58,212 nt of DNA from Streptosporangiaceae bacterium (lineage in GTDB: Bacteria > Actinomycetota > Actinomycetes > Streptosporangiales > Streptosporangiaceae): the NCBI GenBank assembly GCA_030041275.1, contig JASHOE010000034.1, positions 1-58,212 on the forward strand. Reading direction: 5' to 3'. This document shows positions 43,110 to 52,098 of this stretch, piece by piece. The position numbers and the translations under genes were made by a program. A model generated the notes under the pieces. The model saw only the letters and a list, made by a program, of their open reading frames with translations, made no database searches and was not told where the DNA came from. Position 1 is the stretch's first letter, and each line of letters opens with the position of its first letter.

Positions 43110-43384
43110 ATGGGCGAGCTGCGGTTCCCGAATGAATCAGCCGAGTACCGGGCAGCTCGGGATGCGCTGACGCAAGCCGAGACGGAGCTCACCGCCAGAT
43201 CGAAGACGTGGCTGCGCAGCGGCGCGCGGCGCAGCCCTGTCAGATGTGCACGTCGCTGCTCGACGGCCTCGACGGTGCAGCACCCGATGTTGCGCCTCAG
43301 GCCAGCTTCGCGGTGGTGGCCAAGGCGCCGATCGCCGAGCCGCCCTGGAACCTGCTCGACCTCACCCCGAGCGGTCGTGGCGGC
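43110..43384 (+). pseudogene. DUF899-family thioredoxin-like protein, decayed
   Basis: ATG 43110 opens with YRAARDALTQAETELTA, the typical N-terminus of DUF899 proteins. After base 43195 the matching sequence continues in another frame as QIEDVAAQRRA, consistent with loss of one base. It then jumps to the active-site region PCQMCTSLLDGLDGAAPDV and VVAKAPIAEPP, skipping about 50 residues. It jumps again to WNLLDLTPSGRG, which is the family C-terminus. Two internal deletions and a frameshift mean no intact protein can be made. Piece of the missing part lies inverted immediately downstream. Confidence 0.82.
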
Positions 43385-43520
43385 CACAGCAGGTCGATGT
43401 GCCGGTCGCCCCAGCTAGGCCGCTGGGCGACCTGCTCCGTGGCGCAGAAGTGGCGGATCTGGCCGTCGGTGCGGACGAACACATTCATCCGGGAGCGCTG
43501 CTCGGCTCCGGTCTGACGGG
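43385..43520 (-). pseudogene. Inverted fragment of the DUF899 gene
   Basis: Read on the minus strand from base 43488 this segment encodes MNVFVRTDGQIRHFCATE and then RHIDLLWP, which in intact DUF899 proteins immediately precedes WNLLDLTPEGRG. The junction with the plus-strand WNLLDLTPSGRG is at about 43381-43388. The fragment therefore represents the missing middle part of the upstream pseudogene, flipped by a small inversion. Confidence 0.75.
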
Positions 43521-43526
43521 TGTCCG

Positions 43527-44066
43527 ATGAGGCGAGGGACCGCGACCAGGAGCGCGCGAAGCTGGCAGGTCCGATGGCCGGTTCTCCGCTACTGGCACGA
43601 GTCCCTCATCCGGCTTCGCTGGCCGCTGCGAATCGTGGGCTGGCTCATCACCGGCGGCCTCGCCATCCTGGCAGGCTGGCAGTACATTCCACTTGGCCCG
43701 GTTCTGTTTGAGGTAGCAGTCACGTTCTTGTTCGCGCGGGACGAGCGGCGCGTTAAGGGCCTGCGCGCACCGGTCGCGCGCGACCCCTCGGATCCGGGCG
43801 CCGCGGCGCTCCGGGCCGAAGCACTCCGCATCGCGACGCTGCCGCGAGTGCCATCGCCTGGCGGGTGGGCTGCGCCGGCGGGCGTCCGCCCGGCGTGGGA
43901 CTGGACTCCCGCCGGCTCGGGCGTCACGCTGCGGCTGGACAGAGTTCCGCGCTGGGCCGGACTTTGGTACCGAACCCCGCTGCTCGACCGGTACGCGCAC
44001 GCCTGGCTGTGGTACCACGGGGGCTGGGACGTGATCCCGCCCGAATCCTGCCCGCCAGCTTCGTAA
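43527..44066 (+). CDS. Hypothetical membrane protein with two helices
   Basis: The 179-residue protein has a basic N-terminus, two hydrophobic segments (VGWLITGGLAILAGWQYI, GPVLFEVAVTFLFA) and a soluble C-terminal half rich in Pro, Trp and Arg. I do not recognise a family. The ATG at 43527 has no strong ribosome binding site, and the gene starts right after the inverted DUF899 fragment, so its own 5' end could have been affected by that rearrangement. Confidence 0.5.
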   Translation: MRRGTATRSARSWQVRWPVLRYWHESLIRLRWPLRIVGWLITGGLAILAGWQYIPLGPVLFEVAVTFLFARDERRVKGLRAPVARDPSDPGAAALRAEALRIATLPRVPSPGGWAAPAGVRPAWDWTPAGSGVTLRLDRVPRWAGLWYRTPLLDRYAHAWLWYHGGWDVIPPESCPPAS

Positions 44067-44126
44067 TCTCGGTTCCGAGGCTCGGCTGGCCGGCCTGGGC
44101 ACCCTTTGTCGATGAGGAGAGGTGAA

Positions 44127-44510
44127 GTGACGGACGACGTGACAGCAGAAGTGCTCGCCGCCGAGGAACGTCGCTGCGCGGCAATTGCAGCGGAGGACTG
44201 GGCGGTACTGGGCGAGATCGTCGCCGACGACTTCCAGTACACGCACTCCAACGGCAAGACCGAGAACAAGCAGTCGTGGATCGCAGGCATCAAGCCCCGG
44301 CGGCGGGCCGTGGAACACGACAACCTCGCCGTCCGCGGCTTCGGCGATGTCGCGCTCCTGTCAGGCAGCTCGGTCAACCATTACGCTGAGCCGTTTCGCG
44401 GCGACTCCCACTACGGCTCGATCCTTGACGTGCTGCAGGTCTGGGTCCGCCGGCCCGAGGGCTGGCAGATTGTCGCCCAGCACGGTGTCAAGATCGCCGA
44501 CCGGAGTTAA
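44127..44510 (+). CDS. SnoaL-like/NTF2-fold protein
   Basis: The 127-residue protein has the NTF2-like cone: LAAEERRCAAIAAEDWAVLGEIVADDFQYTH in outline, then TENKQSWIAG and a C-terminal sheet VLQVWVRRPEGWQIVAQHG. Such DUF4440 proteins are often small isomerases or ligand binders. GTG 44127 is supported by GGAGAGG about 6 nt upstream. The function is unknown. Confidence 0.82.
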   Translation: MTDDVTAEVLAAEERRCAAIAAEDWAVLGEIVADDFQYTHSNGKTENKQSWIAGIKPRRRAVEHDNLAVRGFGDVALLSGSSVNHYAEPFRGDSHYGSILDVLQVWVRRPEGWQIVAQHGVKIADRS

Positions 44511-44531
44511 CTCTCCTTTCGCTGCGCAGAA

Positions 44532-44568
44532 GCCGGACCGTCCCGGAGTGACTCCGGGACGGTCCGGC
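44532..44568. terminator. Perfect bidirectional hairpin terminator
   Basis: Arms of 18 nt (44532-44549 and 44551-44568) pair perfectly. It separates the convergent SnoaL-like and S53 peptidase genes. Confidence 0.9.
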
Positions 44569-44600
44569 GCCGCGTGTCCGCGGCCTAGCGCAGCGCTGAC

Positions 44601-46586
44601 CTACCGCTGGGCGAGGTCACGGGCGAACTTGGCCAGGTCCGGGACGCCCAAGCCAGTCGCCGCGTTGTACAGCTGGCCAGGGTTACCCGTGTAGAAGAGG
44701 TTGTCGTTGCCGGTGCCCACCTGGTTGAGGGGCGTGACCGGGCTGTTCGGCCCCGCGGCCAGGGCGTACAGGCTCGGGTTCCACAGCCCGATCCGGTGGC
44801 CGAGGTAGGAGTCGATGACCGCCGTCGAGCCGTTGAACTGCGGACCGATGAAGCTGGTCCCGCCCCAGTCGCCCTGCAGCGCTGGCTGGCCGATGGCCAC
44901 GAACGAAGGCTCGTAGAGCAGGTAACCGCTCACCGGGTCTGCATCCGCCGACACGTCGGGCACCGCCCGGCCGGATCCGCCGCCCGAGACGAGCGGCGGC
45001 GTGGAGGTGACGTTCCACTCGGTCGGCTCGATGAAGTTCGGATCGACCTCCTGGTAGTCGGTCGGCGTCAGATACCGGACTCCGTGGTAGTCCGACGTGC
45101 CCGACACCAGCCGCTGGTAGGACGGCTCGGGCTCGAAGACGCTGAACCCGCCGCCACCACCACCGATGTTGGCCTCGGCCGACTGCGCGTAGGTCTGCCC
45201 GTTGACGGCCGCCAGAGCTGACCACAGGTAGTCCCAACCCCAGGCGCGCTGGTTCGCGACAGTGACGGTCGCGGACCCGTCGGGCCCGGTGAACGTCGCG
45301 ATCAGCGGTGTGGTCGTACCACCGGACGCGGTGGCGTACGGGCTGTCAGCCGGGGTGTCGACAGCCAGGTTGGTGGTGCCGATGTCGTCAGAGGCGTCAT
45401 AAGCCCCTGCGTCTCCAGCAGCGTCGAAGACCGACTGGCCTTGGGCGTCCAGCTCAAGGAACGCCTCGTCGAACGCGGCCTCGTACGCGGCCGTCTCCGT
45501 GCCCGCTGCGACCGACCCGCTCACGTAGGTCTCCGACTCGCCCCAGCTTGTCGACAGCGTGTCCACGGTGTTGCGACTCGCCGCGCTGAAGAACGCGTCG
45601 ATGAAACCCGGGTCGGTATTGGGCGCCTGGTAGACGATCACGTTCGCGCCCGGCGCCAGCCCGCCTGACTGCTCCACGTCCAGGTCCGTCTCGCCGGAAC
45701 CGGAGGCGTCGCTCGGGGCACCGGGACCGCCGTCGACGTTGTCGACGGTCACCGTCCGGCCGGTGTTCGGCACGTTCGCGACGTTCTGCCAGAAGTACTG
45801 CGGCGCACCGGGGTCGAGCGCGGCGAGCGTCACGATGCCGATCGTCTCCCCGGCACCGTCAGCGCTCTTGTACAGCGGGTCGAGCCCGTACTGCGCGGCG
45901 AAGTCGGACGGCAGGTAGTCGCCCGGCTGGTCCCCCGAAGACGACGACGACGCGTGCACCGCGCCATTGACGTGCTCCGCGTGGCTGACAAAGGGCGCAT
46001 AGTTCGTGAGGCCGAGGACGGCGAGCACGTACTGCGCGATGCTGGACGGCAGTTCCGGCGCTCCGGTGGCGCTGTAGACGGTCTGCGCCCGGACCGCGTA
46101 GCCGTTGGAGCCATGCTGCGCCGGCACGTGGTAGTTCTTCTGCGTGACGGCGAGTGCCTTGTCGAACTGCTTGGCCGTGCCGGACGCCGACACATCAACG
46201 TTGCCGGGGTACACGGTCGTGGTGATGCCGAAGGACCCCAGGTAACTCCGCAGCGCGGAGACGACCGTGGAGGTCTGGCCGTAGGTGCCAGCGAACTGGC
46301 TCACGGAGTCGAAGTGTGTGAGGCCGCCGGTGACGGCCGACTCGAGCTGCGAGAGATTCCGCTCCTTCAGGATGAAGGAGACCTGCTCGGGTGTGCTCGA
46401 CGGGGTGGTGCCGAACGCGGACGCGCCGCGCAGCGCTGGCGCGAGCGTCCCGGTGGGTACCTTTTCCAGGGACCCGGGGTTGGATGCGGCCTGTGCAGAG
46501 CCGGCGATGGCCGCCAGGGAGGTGCCGACCACCAGCACTCCCGAAGCCAGTCCCGCCCAGAGGCGCGTGCGAACAGAGATGGACAT
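44601..46586 (-). CDS. Secreted S53 (sedolisin/kumamolisin-type) serine-carboxyl peptidase precursor
   Basis: The 661-residue precursor starts with a signal peptide (RTRLWAGLASGVLVVGTSL to AGSAQA). The pro-domain follows, with VSFILKERNLSQLESAV and YHVPAQ. The catalytic domain starts near residue 210 (LPSDFAAQYGLDPLY). Family residues are Glu and Asp in GSGETDLDVEQ, the oxyanion-hole Asp in DAAGDAGAYD and Ser in GGTSFIGPQFNG; the usual SGTS reads GGTS here. Sedolisins work at acidic pH. AGGAGA precedes ATG 46586. The C-terminal calcium site (YNAATGLGVPDLAKFARDL) is present. It is divergent from a ThuA-like gene. Confidence 0.92.
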   Translation of the reverse strand: MSISVRTRLWAGLASGVLVVGTSLAAIAGSAQAASNPGSLEKVPTGTLAPALRGASAFGTTPSSTPEQVSFILKERNLSQLESAVTGGLTHFDSVSQFAGTYGQTSTVVSALRSYLGSFGITTTVYPGNVDVSASGTAKQFDKALAVTQKNYHVPAQHGSNGYAVRAQTVYSATGAPELPSSIAQYVLAVLGLTNYAPFVSHAEHVNGAVHASSSSSGDQPGDYLPSDFAAQYGLDPLYKSADGAGETIGIVTLAALDPGAPQYFWQNVANVPNTGRTVTVDNVDGGPGAPSDASGSGETDLDVEQSGGLAPGANVIVYQAPNTDPGFIDAFFSAASRNTVDTLSTSWGESETYVSGSVAAGTETAAYEAAFDEAFLELDAQGQSVFDAAGDAGAYDASDDIGTTNLAVDTPADSPYATASGGTTTPLIATFTGPDGSATVTVANQRAWGWDYLWSALAAVNGQTYAQSAEANIGGGGGGFSVFEPEPSYQRLVSGTSDYHGVRYLTPTDYQEVDPNFIEPTEWNVTSTPPLVSGGGSGRAVPDVSADADPVSGYLLYEPSFVAIGQPALQGDWGGTSFIGPQFNGSTAVIDSYLGHRIGLWNPSLYALAAGPNSPVTPLNQVGTGNDNLFYTGNPGQLYNAATGLGVPDLAKFARDLAQR

Positions 46587-46964
46587 GCGAGGGAGGTCTC
46601 CTGACGTGTCGGCTGCCTGCGGGTAGACATACGAAACCATGACCTAAGGGAAATAGCCACCCTTAAGTCCATTGGCGTGAAGAGCACATCGATTATCCCA
46701 CGAACTGGCCTTCTGGCAGCAGCTTCTCTCCGTCTCCCCCGGAAACTAGCGGTTTTTTTCGAGCGCTCACCCGAATTGTCGGCGGACCTGTGTGCCCGCC
46801 TGCCCCTTCGATCGCGCCCCTGCCGGCCGCCACCACCCGGCCTCGGCCTTCCGCTCGTTCGCAGATCTCGGCCTTCTGCTCATTCACTCGCGGCTGTGTC
46901 AGCCTCAGCGGACGCGATAGCCTCGGCTCTGCTGGTCGCCGTCGCACGAAGTGGTCCGGACGCC
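46587..46964. other. Divergent control region of S53 peptidase and ThuA-like gene
   Basis: 378 bp without a gene. An imperfect inverted repeat, CCTAAGGG (46643-46650) and CCCTTAAG (46660-46667), lies in a locally AT-rich stretch about 60 bp upstream of the peptidase start and may be an operator or part of its promoter. Nothing recognisable is seen from 46700 to 46964. Confidence 0.4.
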
Positions 46965-47675
46965 ATGAGCAAACCGCTGCTAGCCAACGTGGTCACGGGA
47001 AGTCCCGCCCGCAATCACGACTTTGACTTTGCCCGTCGCGCTCTGCTCGACGGGTTGTATACAGCTGGTGACATCCGCACCGACGTCTACAACAACTACG
47101 ACGCCGGTGCGGACCTGGAGGCTGGCGACCTGCTCGTGACCTACACCTCACAGGTGCCGGTGGCCGATGCGCAGTGCGAGGCCCTCAGCCGCTATCTCGA
47201 GCGCGGCGGGCGCTGGTTCGCCATCCACTCCAGCAACTCAGTGCGCGACAACCCGCACCTGCCCAAGATTCTCGGCAGCCGGTTCCTCGCTCATCCGCCG
47301 TACATGCGCTATTCAGTGACTGTGTCGCGGCCCGCCGATCCGCTGATGGCCGGGCTTGACGGGACGTTCGACGTCGATGATGAGCTCTACGTCATCGAAC
47401 AGCACGCCGACGTCGAGGTACTGCTCGAGACCAGGTGGGGCGGCGACGCGATGTCTCAGTCGTTTCCCGAGGCGGTGCGGCCGCTGATGTATCGCCACCG
47501 AGTCGGCGACGGCGGCGTGCTCTACCTGGCGCTCGGCCACTGCAATCGACCATTCGACGTCCCGCGGCCGGGCATGCCTGACGCCGCTGACCGACGTGGC
47601 CCATGGGCAATGCCCCTGTATCAAGAGCTCATCCGCCGGGGCATCGACTGGGCAGCCGGGCGCCGCCCGCTCTAG
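46965..47675 (+). CDS. ThuA-like domain protein
   Basis: The 236-residue protein has the class I glutamine amidotransferase-like ThuA fold: LLANVVTGSPARNHDFDFARRAL, DLLVTYTSQVPVADAQ, RWFAIHSSN and HYVIEQHADVEVLLETRW in outline, then VLYLALGHCNRPFD. ThuA-type proteins are linked to sugar metabolism in some bacteria, but no sugar gene is nearby. ATG 46965 is chosen because the upstream frame is low-complexity, although no strong ribosome binding site is visible. Confidence 0.82.
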   Translation: MSKPLLANVVTGSPARNHDFDFARRALLDGLYTAGDIRTDVYNNYDAGADLEAGDLLVTYTSQVPVADAQCEALSRYLERGGRWFAIHSSNSVRDNPHLPKILGSRFLAHPPYMRYSVTVSRPADPLMAGLDGTFDVDDELYVIEQHADVEVLLETRWGGDAMSQSFPEAVRPLMYRHRVGDGGVLYLALGHCNRPFDVPRPGMPDAADRRGPWAMPLYQELIRRGIDWAAGRRPL

Positions 47676-47748
47676 GCTCGACCGCGGCAGACATGCGCAG
47701 AATGGCTGGTCAGCTACCGCAGAGGCCGGACGCAGCGAGGTGACCCGG

Positions 47749-48033
47749 ATGCGAATGCCGTGGCAGCCGAAGGAGTACGAGCGGCGCTGCGCACAGTGCG
47801 GGTACACCTGGCTCGTGCCCCGGTCAGCTGCGCGTCGGCACATCGGCTCGATTTCGATGTTCACGGTTGCCAGGCCGACGAGCGTGGACCGAGCCGAACT
47901 GCGCCGGGAGGTGAGCTCGATCGAGGCAGCCAATCACCCAGCGGAAGCGTTCCGGCATTGCCCTCAGTGCGGGTCTGCTGACTTCACGCAGCGGGCAGCT
48001 GATTCCGCTAAGCATGGACGGGCCGCTCCGTGA
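47749..48033 (+). CDS. Small zinc-ribbon protein
   Basis: The 94-residue protein has two CxxC knuckles, YERRCAQCGYTW and RHCPQCGSADFTQ, which together can bind one zinc ion. The segment between them is basic then helical. GCGAGG precedes ATG 47749 by about 8 nt; GTG 47740 three codons earlier is possible. I recognise no specific family. Confidence 0.7.
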   Translation: MRMPWQPKEYERRCAQCGYTWLVPRSAARRHIGSISMFTVARPTSVDRAELRREVSSIEAANHPAEAFRHCPQCGSADFTQRAADSAKHGRAAP

Positions 48034-48091
48034 CGGCCGCGGCGTGCGGTAACCCCGGTCACCAGGCCGACCATCCCGCGCGATCCGCCCG

Positions 48092-48511
48092 CTAGCCGGT
48101 ACCAGCATCGACGGACGCACGGGCGAGCTGGTCTGCGCGCCGCAGCGCGTCCGGGATCCGGAACCGGCCAGCCATGCCCAGTACCAGCTCCGCCGCCTCG
48201 GTGCGGGGCATCCCGACGGCGGTAACCAGCACGGGCCGGCCAGAGCTTCCCCGCGGCACCGGCACAGCGTGCGTGGCACCGTGAAAGGCGGTCTTGGCCA
48301 CGCCGATGACCGCGACGCCGAACTCCGCGTGCGCGTGGGCACCTAGCCCTGGCCGGCCAGGCGGATCAAGGTCGACGTACCCGTCGATGACCAGCAGTCC
48401 GAGCCCGTCAAGTCCGCGCAAGACCGCGCGCAGCGCAGGCAGCTCCCGGCGGTAGAACTCACCGGGCCGGTACGGAGCCACGTCCTGCATGACGGCGGTG
48501 CGTTCCGCCAA
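48092..48511 (-). pseudogene. Endonuclease V-like gene, 5'-truncated
   Basis: The 139-residue frame matches actinobacterial endonuclease V proteins from VAPYRPGEFYRREL (catalytic Glu) through LLVIDGYVDLDPPGRPGLGAH (catalytic Asp) and GVAKTAFHGATHAVP. The N-terminal segment with the first catalytic Asp is absent: an in-frame stop lies at the position of the dipZ stop, 48554. Only TTG 48511 and ATG 48490 can start it. Without the first metal ligand it is unlikely to cleave inosine- or damage-containing DNA. A shorter functional variant cannot be excluded. Confidence 0.65.
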
Positions 48512-48553
48512 GACCTGGTTGAACGCGCGGGCGATCGCGCGACCGGCCCGCGG

Positions 48554-50263
48554 CTAGCCGAAGGTGAAGTCGTAGGCCTGCACGCCGGGCGAGACTCGCA
48601 GCAGCAACGTGCCGGTGCCCGTGGCGCTGGCACGATACAGCGTGTACAGCCGTGGCACGCCGCTGACCATGACCGTGGTGCTCTCCCGGCCGTTGATGCT
48701 CTCCTCGATGGTTCCGCTGCCGCCGAGCACGAGGTATACGTCCTTGGCGAGGAAGCCGAGCTCCATCTCCGCGCCCTGACCGGCCGTGGCCTCCTGCGAG
48801 TGCTCGGTCCACGTGCCTGACAATCCCAGACCGCCCAGCGGAAGCGTGGCCGGGAAGTGGTAGGCAGCGGGCGCGTTCTCCACGACGGTGTTCGCCGGCA
48901 CGAGGTACTGCAACCTGTCGTAGCCGACGTAGGTCTCCGGGTTCATTTCGCCGACTGGCGTGAGGTTGGGCACGTTCGTCGGTGCCGGGAGGCGCAGACC
49001 CGGATGCGCATCCGCGAGCAGCTCGCGGATCAGCTGCTCGGTTGTCGAGTAGTCGCCCTCGCCGAAGTGCACGTGCCGCACGTCGCCCTGGGCGTCGATC
49101 AGGTAGTCAGCAGGCCAGTACTCGTTGTCGTACGCATTCCAGGTGTCGTAACTGTCGTCGATCGCGACCGGGTAGCGCACGCCAAAGTCCGCCGCCTCGG
49201 TCCGGACGTTCGACACCACGTGCTCGAACGCGAACTCCGGAGTGTGCACGCCGACCACCACGAATCCGTCCTTGGCGTAATCGCGGTACCAGGCCTCGAC
49301 GTGCGGCAGCGTGCGCTGGCAGTTGATGCAGGAGTAGGTCCAGAAGTCTACGAGCACGACCTTGCCCCGCAGCTGGGACATGGTCAGCGGCTTACCGCCA
49401 GGAGTGTTGAGCCAGGCCGTGATGCCCTTGAACTGCGGCGCGGGCCCGCATTCCACCAGGGCAGTGGAATTCGGGTTGCACTTGGTCAGCGACGTCGCTC
49501 GCACTCCGGTGAGCGCATTGAGCTGGCTGCGCACCTTCGCCGACCCCTGCAGCGCGGTCGAGTAGCTTGGCACATCCCGCTGCAGGCCCTGGAAGGCGTT
49601 GAACGCGATCGCCATCGCCATCACGATCAGCACGGCTCCGCCCGCGAGCCGGACTTGCGGCGCACGGCGGCGCAGCGCGCCGACCCTCCGGGATAGCTGA
49701 TCGCCGGCCAGCGCGACCGCGAGCAGCGGTATCGCGGTGCCGACCGCGAACGCGGCGGTGACGAAGACGGCTGTCAGCCCGACGCGGTGCGTCGCGCCGA
49801 CTACGGTAATGGCTGCGAGGACCGGTCCGGCGCACGGCACGTACAGGACCCCGAGCGCAAGACCGAGCACGAAACCACCGCCGCGGCCGCTCGGCCGGCG
49901 GGCCCTGATCCTGGCGAACGGACGCTCGAGCAGGGCACCGAGCGGCGGGATCAAGAACCCGAGGCCGACCAGGATCAACAGCGCGATACCCGCGTCCCGG
50001 AGCGAGTCTTGCGGCAGATGCAGCAGCGAGATGAGCTCCGAACCTGCCAGGATCAGCAGGCTAAAGCTGAGGGCCAGGCCCACGACAACGGCCACGGGAC
50101 GGGCTATGCCAGCTCTCGGCGGAGCCGTGTCCGCTGCTTGCCCGGTGCTGGCGCTCGAGCCGGTCGCGCCGGCGACCAGCACCACCGGGAGGACTGGCAG
50201 GATGCACGGCGATATGCCGGCTAGCAAGCCAGCGACCACCGCAACGAGCACGAGGCCGATCAC
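48554..50263 (-). CDS. dipZ: DipZ-type CcdA-thioredoxin fusion (cytochrome c biogenesis/thiol transfer)
   Basis: The 569-residue protein begins with a CcdA-like membrane domain (GISPCILPVLPV and PCAGPVLAAITVVGATH), about six to seven helices to residue 230. A periplasmic thioredoxin-like domain follows with active site WTYSCINCQRTLPHVEAWYRD. A C-terminal beta domain (residues 430-569) is typical of mycobacterial DipZ. It shuttles electrons across the membrane to extracytoplasmic thiols. GAGGA precedes GTG 50263 by 8 nt. Confidence 0.93.
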   Translation of the reverse strand: MIGLVLVAVVAGLLAGISPCILPVLPVVLVAGATGSSASTGQAADTAPPRAGIARPVAVVVGLALSFSLLILAGSELISLLHLPQDSLRDAGIALLILVGLGFLIPPLGALLERPFARIRARRPSGRGGGFVLGLALGVLYVPCAGPVLAAITVVGATHRVGLTAVFVTAAFAVGTAIPLLAVALAGDQLSRRVGALRRRAPQVRLAGGAVLIVMAMAIAFNAFQGLQRDVPSYSTALQGSAKVRSQLNALTGVRATSLTKCNPNSTALVECGPAPQFKGITAWLNTPGGKPLTMSQLRGKVVLVDFWTYSCINCQRTLPHVEAWYRDYAKDGFVVVGVHTPEFAFEHVVSNVRTEAADFGVRYPVAIDDSYDTWNAYDNEYWPADYLIDAQGDVRHVHFGEGDYSTTEQLIRELLADAHPGLRLPAPTNVPNLTPVGEMNPETYVGYDRLQYLVPANTVVENAPAAYHFPATLPLGGLGLSGTWTEHSQEATAGQGAEMELGFLAKDVYLVLGGSGTIEESINGRESTTVMVSGVPRLYTLYRASATGTGTLLLRVSPGVQAYDFTFG

Positions 50264-50519
50264 GCCGCAATCCTCGCTTTCCCGCCACCGGCTGGCACGT
50301 CAGTAATTCGTAGCCGATGGCGGCCCTGGCTTGGTTAAGCGCAGCGCTAGCGGGCCCGACCCGTTAGCAGAGCGCGGCCCGCCATGGGCAAACCGCCGAC
50401 GGCGCGGCTGCAGAATTCCCCCATTTCCGCTGGCTGGCCGGCTACGTCCTGCCGCAGCATGGAACATAGCGCTCACCGCAGCCGGTGAATCGTGAGGCCG
50501 CATCTCGACGGAGGTAAGC

Positions 50520-51407
50520 ATGGAACTAACCGCAGGGAAAGTCGCCGTGGTCACCGGAGCGGCAAGCGGCATCGGTTTCGCGCTGGCCAGCCGGTTCGCC
50601 CGCGCTGGACTCGACGTGGTACTGGCCGACATCGAGCAGTCGGCGCTGGCTGAGGCCAGTCAGAAGATCGCCGACATGGGCGCCAGAACGCTTGCCGTGG
50701 CTACGGACGTGAGCGACGAGGCGGCGGTGCAAGCACTGGCCGCCGCGGCCATCGAGCGCTTCGGCGCTGTGCATCTCGTCTGTAACAACGCCGGCGTCGA
50801 GAGTGACGCTGACCCGTGGCTCGGCCCGATCTCGGCCTGGAAATGGGTTCTCGGCGTCAACCTCTGGGGCGTCATCCACGGGATCAGGGCGTTCCTGCCG
50901 CACATGCTCGGGCAGGGCGGCCACTTCGTGAACACGGCCAGCATCGCTGGGCTGTACCCCGGATTCGCGCCCTCCTACGACGCGTCCAAGCACGCGGTCG
51001 TCGCCATCTCCGAAGACCTCTACAACTCGATGTCGCTGGCCGGACTTCCGGTCGGCGTCAGTGTCGTGTGCCCCGGCTGGGTACGCACCAACATCATGGA
51101 CGCGTCGCGCAACTGGCCAGCCAGCCTGGGGGATCAGCCGCCACCGTCGTTCGGCGCCGAAGTGGTCTCCAAGCACGTGCGGCACGCGATCGACGAGGCG
51201 ATACTGCCCGCTGACGTCGCTGACCTAGTGGCGGACGCGGTTACTGAAGGCCGGTTCTGGGTCTTTACCGAGCAGCCCTTTGTCGACCTGGCGATCCGGC
51301 GCTGGCACACCATCGCCGAGCGGGCCAACCCCGACCGGAACGTCGACGTTCCCGGTATGCCGCCGGCTGAGCAGCTGCGCGAGGAAGTGATGCGCCTAAT
51401 CGGATAG
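50520..51407 (+). CDS. Short-chain dehydrogenase/reductase
   Basis: The 295-residue SDR has VVTGAASGIGFALASRFA, an acidic residue after strand 2 (LADIEQSALAEAS) that favours NAD, CNNAGVESD, Ser in NTASIAGLYPG and YDASKHAVVAI. It is longer at the C-terminus than the classical type (RWHTIAERANPDRNVDVPG). GGAGGTAAGC precedes ATG 50520, a strong ribosome binding site. Substrate unknown. Confidence 0.9.
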   Translation: MELTAGKVAVVTGAASGIGFALASRFARAGLDVVLADIEQSALAEASQKIADMGARTLAVATDVSDEAAVQALAAAAIERFGAVHLVCNNAGVESDADPWLGPISAWKWVLGVNLWGVIHGIRAFLPHMLGQGGHFVNTASIAGLYPGFAPSYDASKHAVVAISEDLYNSMSLAGLPVGVSVVCPGWVRTNIMDASRNWPASLGDQPPPSFGAEVVSKHVRHAIDEAILPADVADLVADAVTEGRFWVFTEQPFVDLAIRRWHTIAERANPDRNVDVPGMPPAEQLREEVMRLIG

Positions 51408-51413
51408 TGAGCC

Positions 51414-52091
51414 TTAGGCGGGCACATTCGTCAGGTCCCGGTCCTCCAGCTCCCAGGCGTGGTCCAGCATGTGCCAGGTACAGCGTCGGATCAGGAACTG
51501 GAGCGGCCAGGACCGAGCCGGCTCGCCGCGGGCATGGTGATCTCGGATCCCTTCGACGAAGGCATCGCGGTAGACGCGAAGCGCCTCGGGGTCATCCCTG
51601 GTTTCCAGCGGCACCTTCACGCCGACCTTCGGCGCGAACTCGTCGATCTCTGCGCCGTTCACGTGCCGGATGATCCGAGCCTTCTCCCAGCCGCCGCCCC
51701 GCGGGCCTTTGCGGAGCTCGGCCGAGACGCGTGCGGCCATGTCGTCGAAGGTGTTCCACGAGGCTCGCAGCAGCGCGATCTTCCGCTCGCACTCGGCGTT
51801 GGTCATTGCTCCGTGCTCAGGCTCAGCCGCGCGTCCCGAGACGCCGTAGAAGTCGGTCATGCCGATGCCCGCGACCTGCTCAACAACCTCGAGCTCGCCG
51901 GCCGCGCCGAACTCGGCCGCGAAGCCGGCCAGGTCGGCAACCTTGGCGTAACGGGGTCGGTACGCCTCGAGGACCGCGAGCGCGTCCCCGCCGATCTTGG
52001 TGCTCCGATCCCAGCCCGGCCAGTCGAAAGCGCAGGCCACCACCCGCTTTTTCTTGCCGTGCTCGAGCATCACACGAACCGGGGCTGCCAT
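51414..52091 (-). CDS. DinB-like/unknown conserved protein
   Basis: The 225-residue protein begins RVMLEHGKKKRVVACAFDWPGWDRS and ends with a helix rich in Trp/His (FLIRRCTWHMLDHAWELEDR). A His-rich C-terminal helix and the WNTFDDMAARV segment recall the DinB four-helix fold, but the assignment is weak. TACGTT lies 7 nt before ATG 52091, supporting a leaderless start. It converges with the SDR gene, 6 nt apart. Confidence 0.68.
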   Translation of the reverse strand: MAAPVRVMLEHGKKKRVVACAFDWPGWDRSTKIGGDALAVLEAYRPRYAKVADLAGFAAEFGAAGELEVVEQVAGIGMTDFYGVSGRAAEPEHGAMTNAECERKIALLRASWNTFDDMAARVSAELRKGPRGGGWEKARIIRHVNGAEIDEFAPKVGVKVPLETRDDPEALRVYRDAFVEGIRDHHARGEPARSWPLQFLIRRCTWHMLDHAWELEDRDLTNVPA

Positions 52092-52098
52092 AGCGTTC

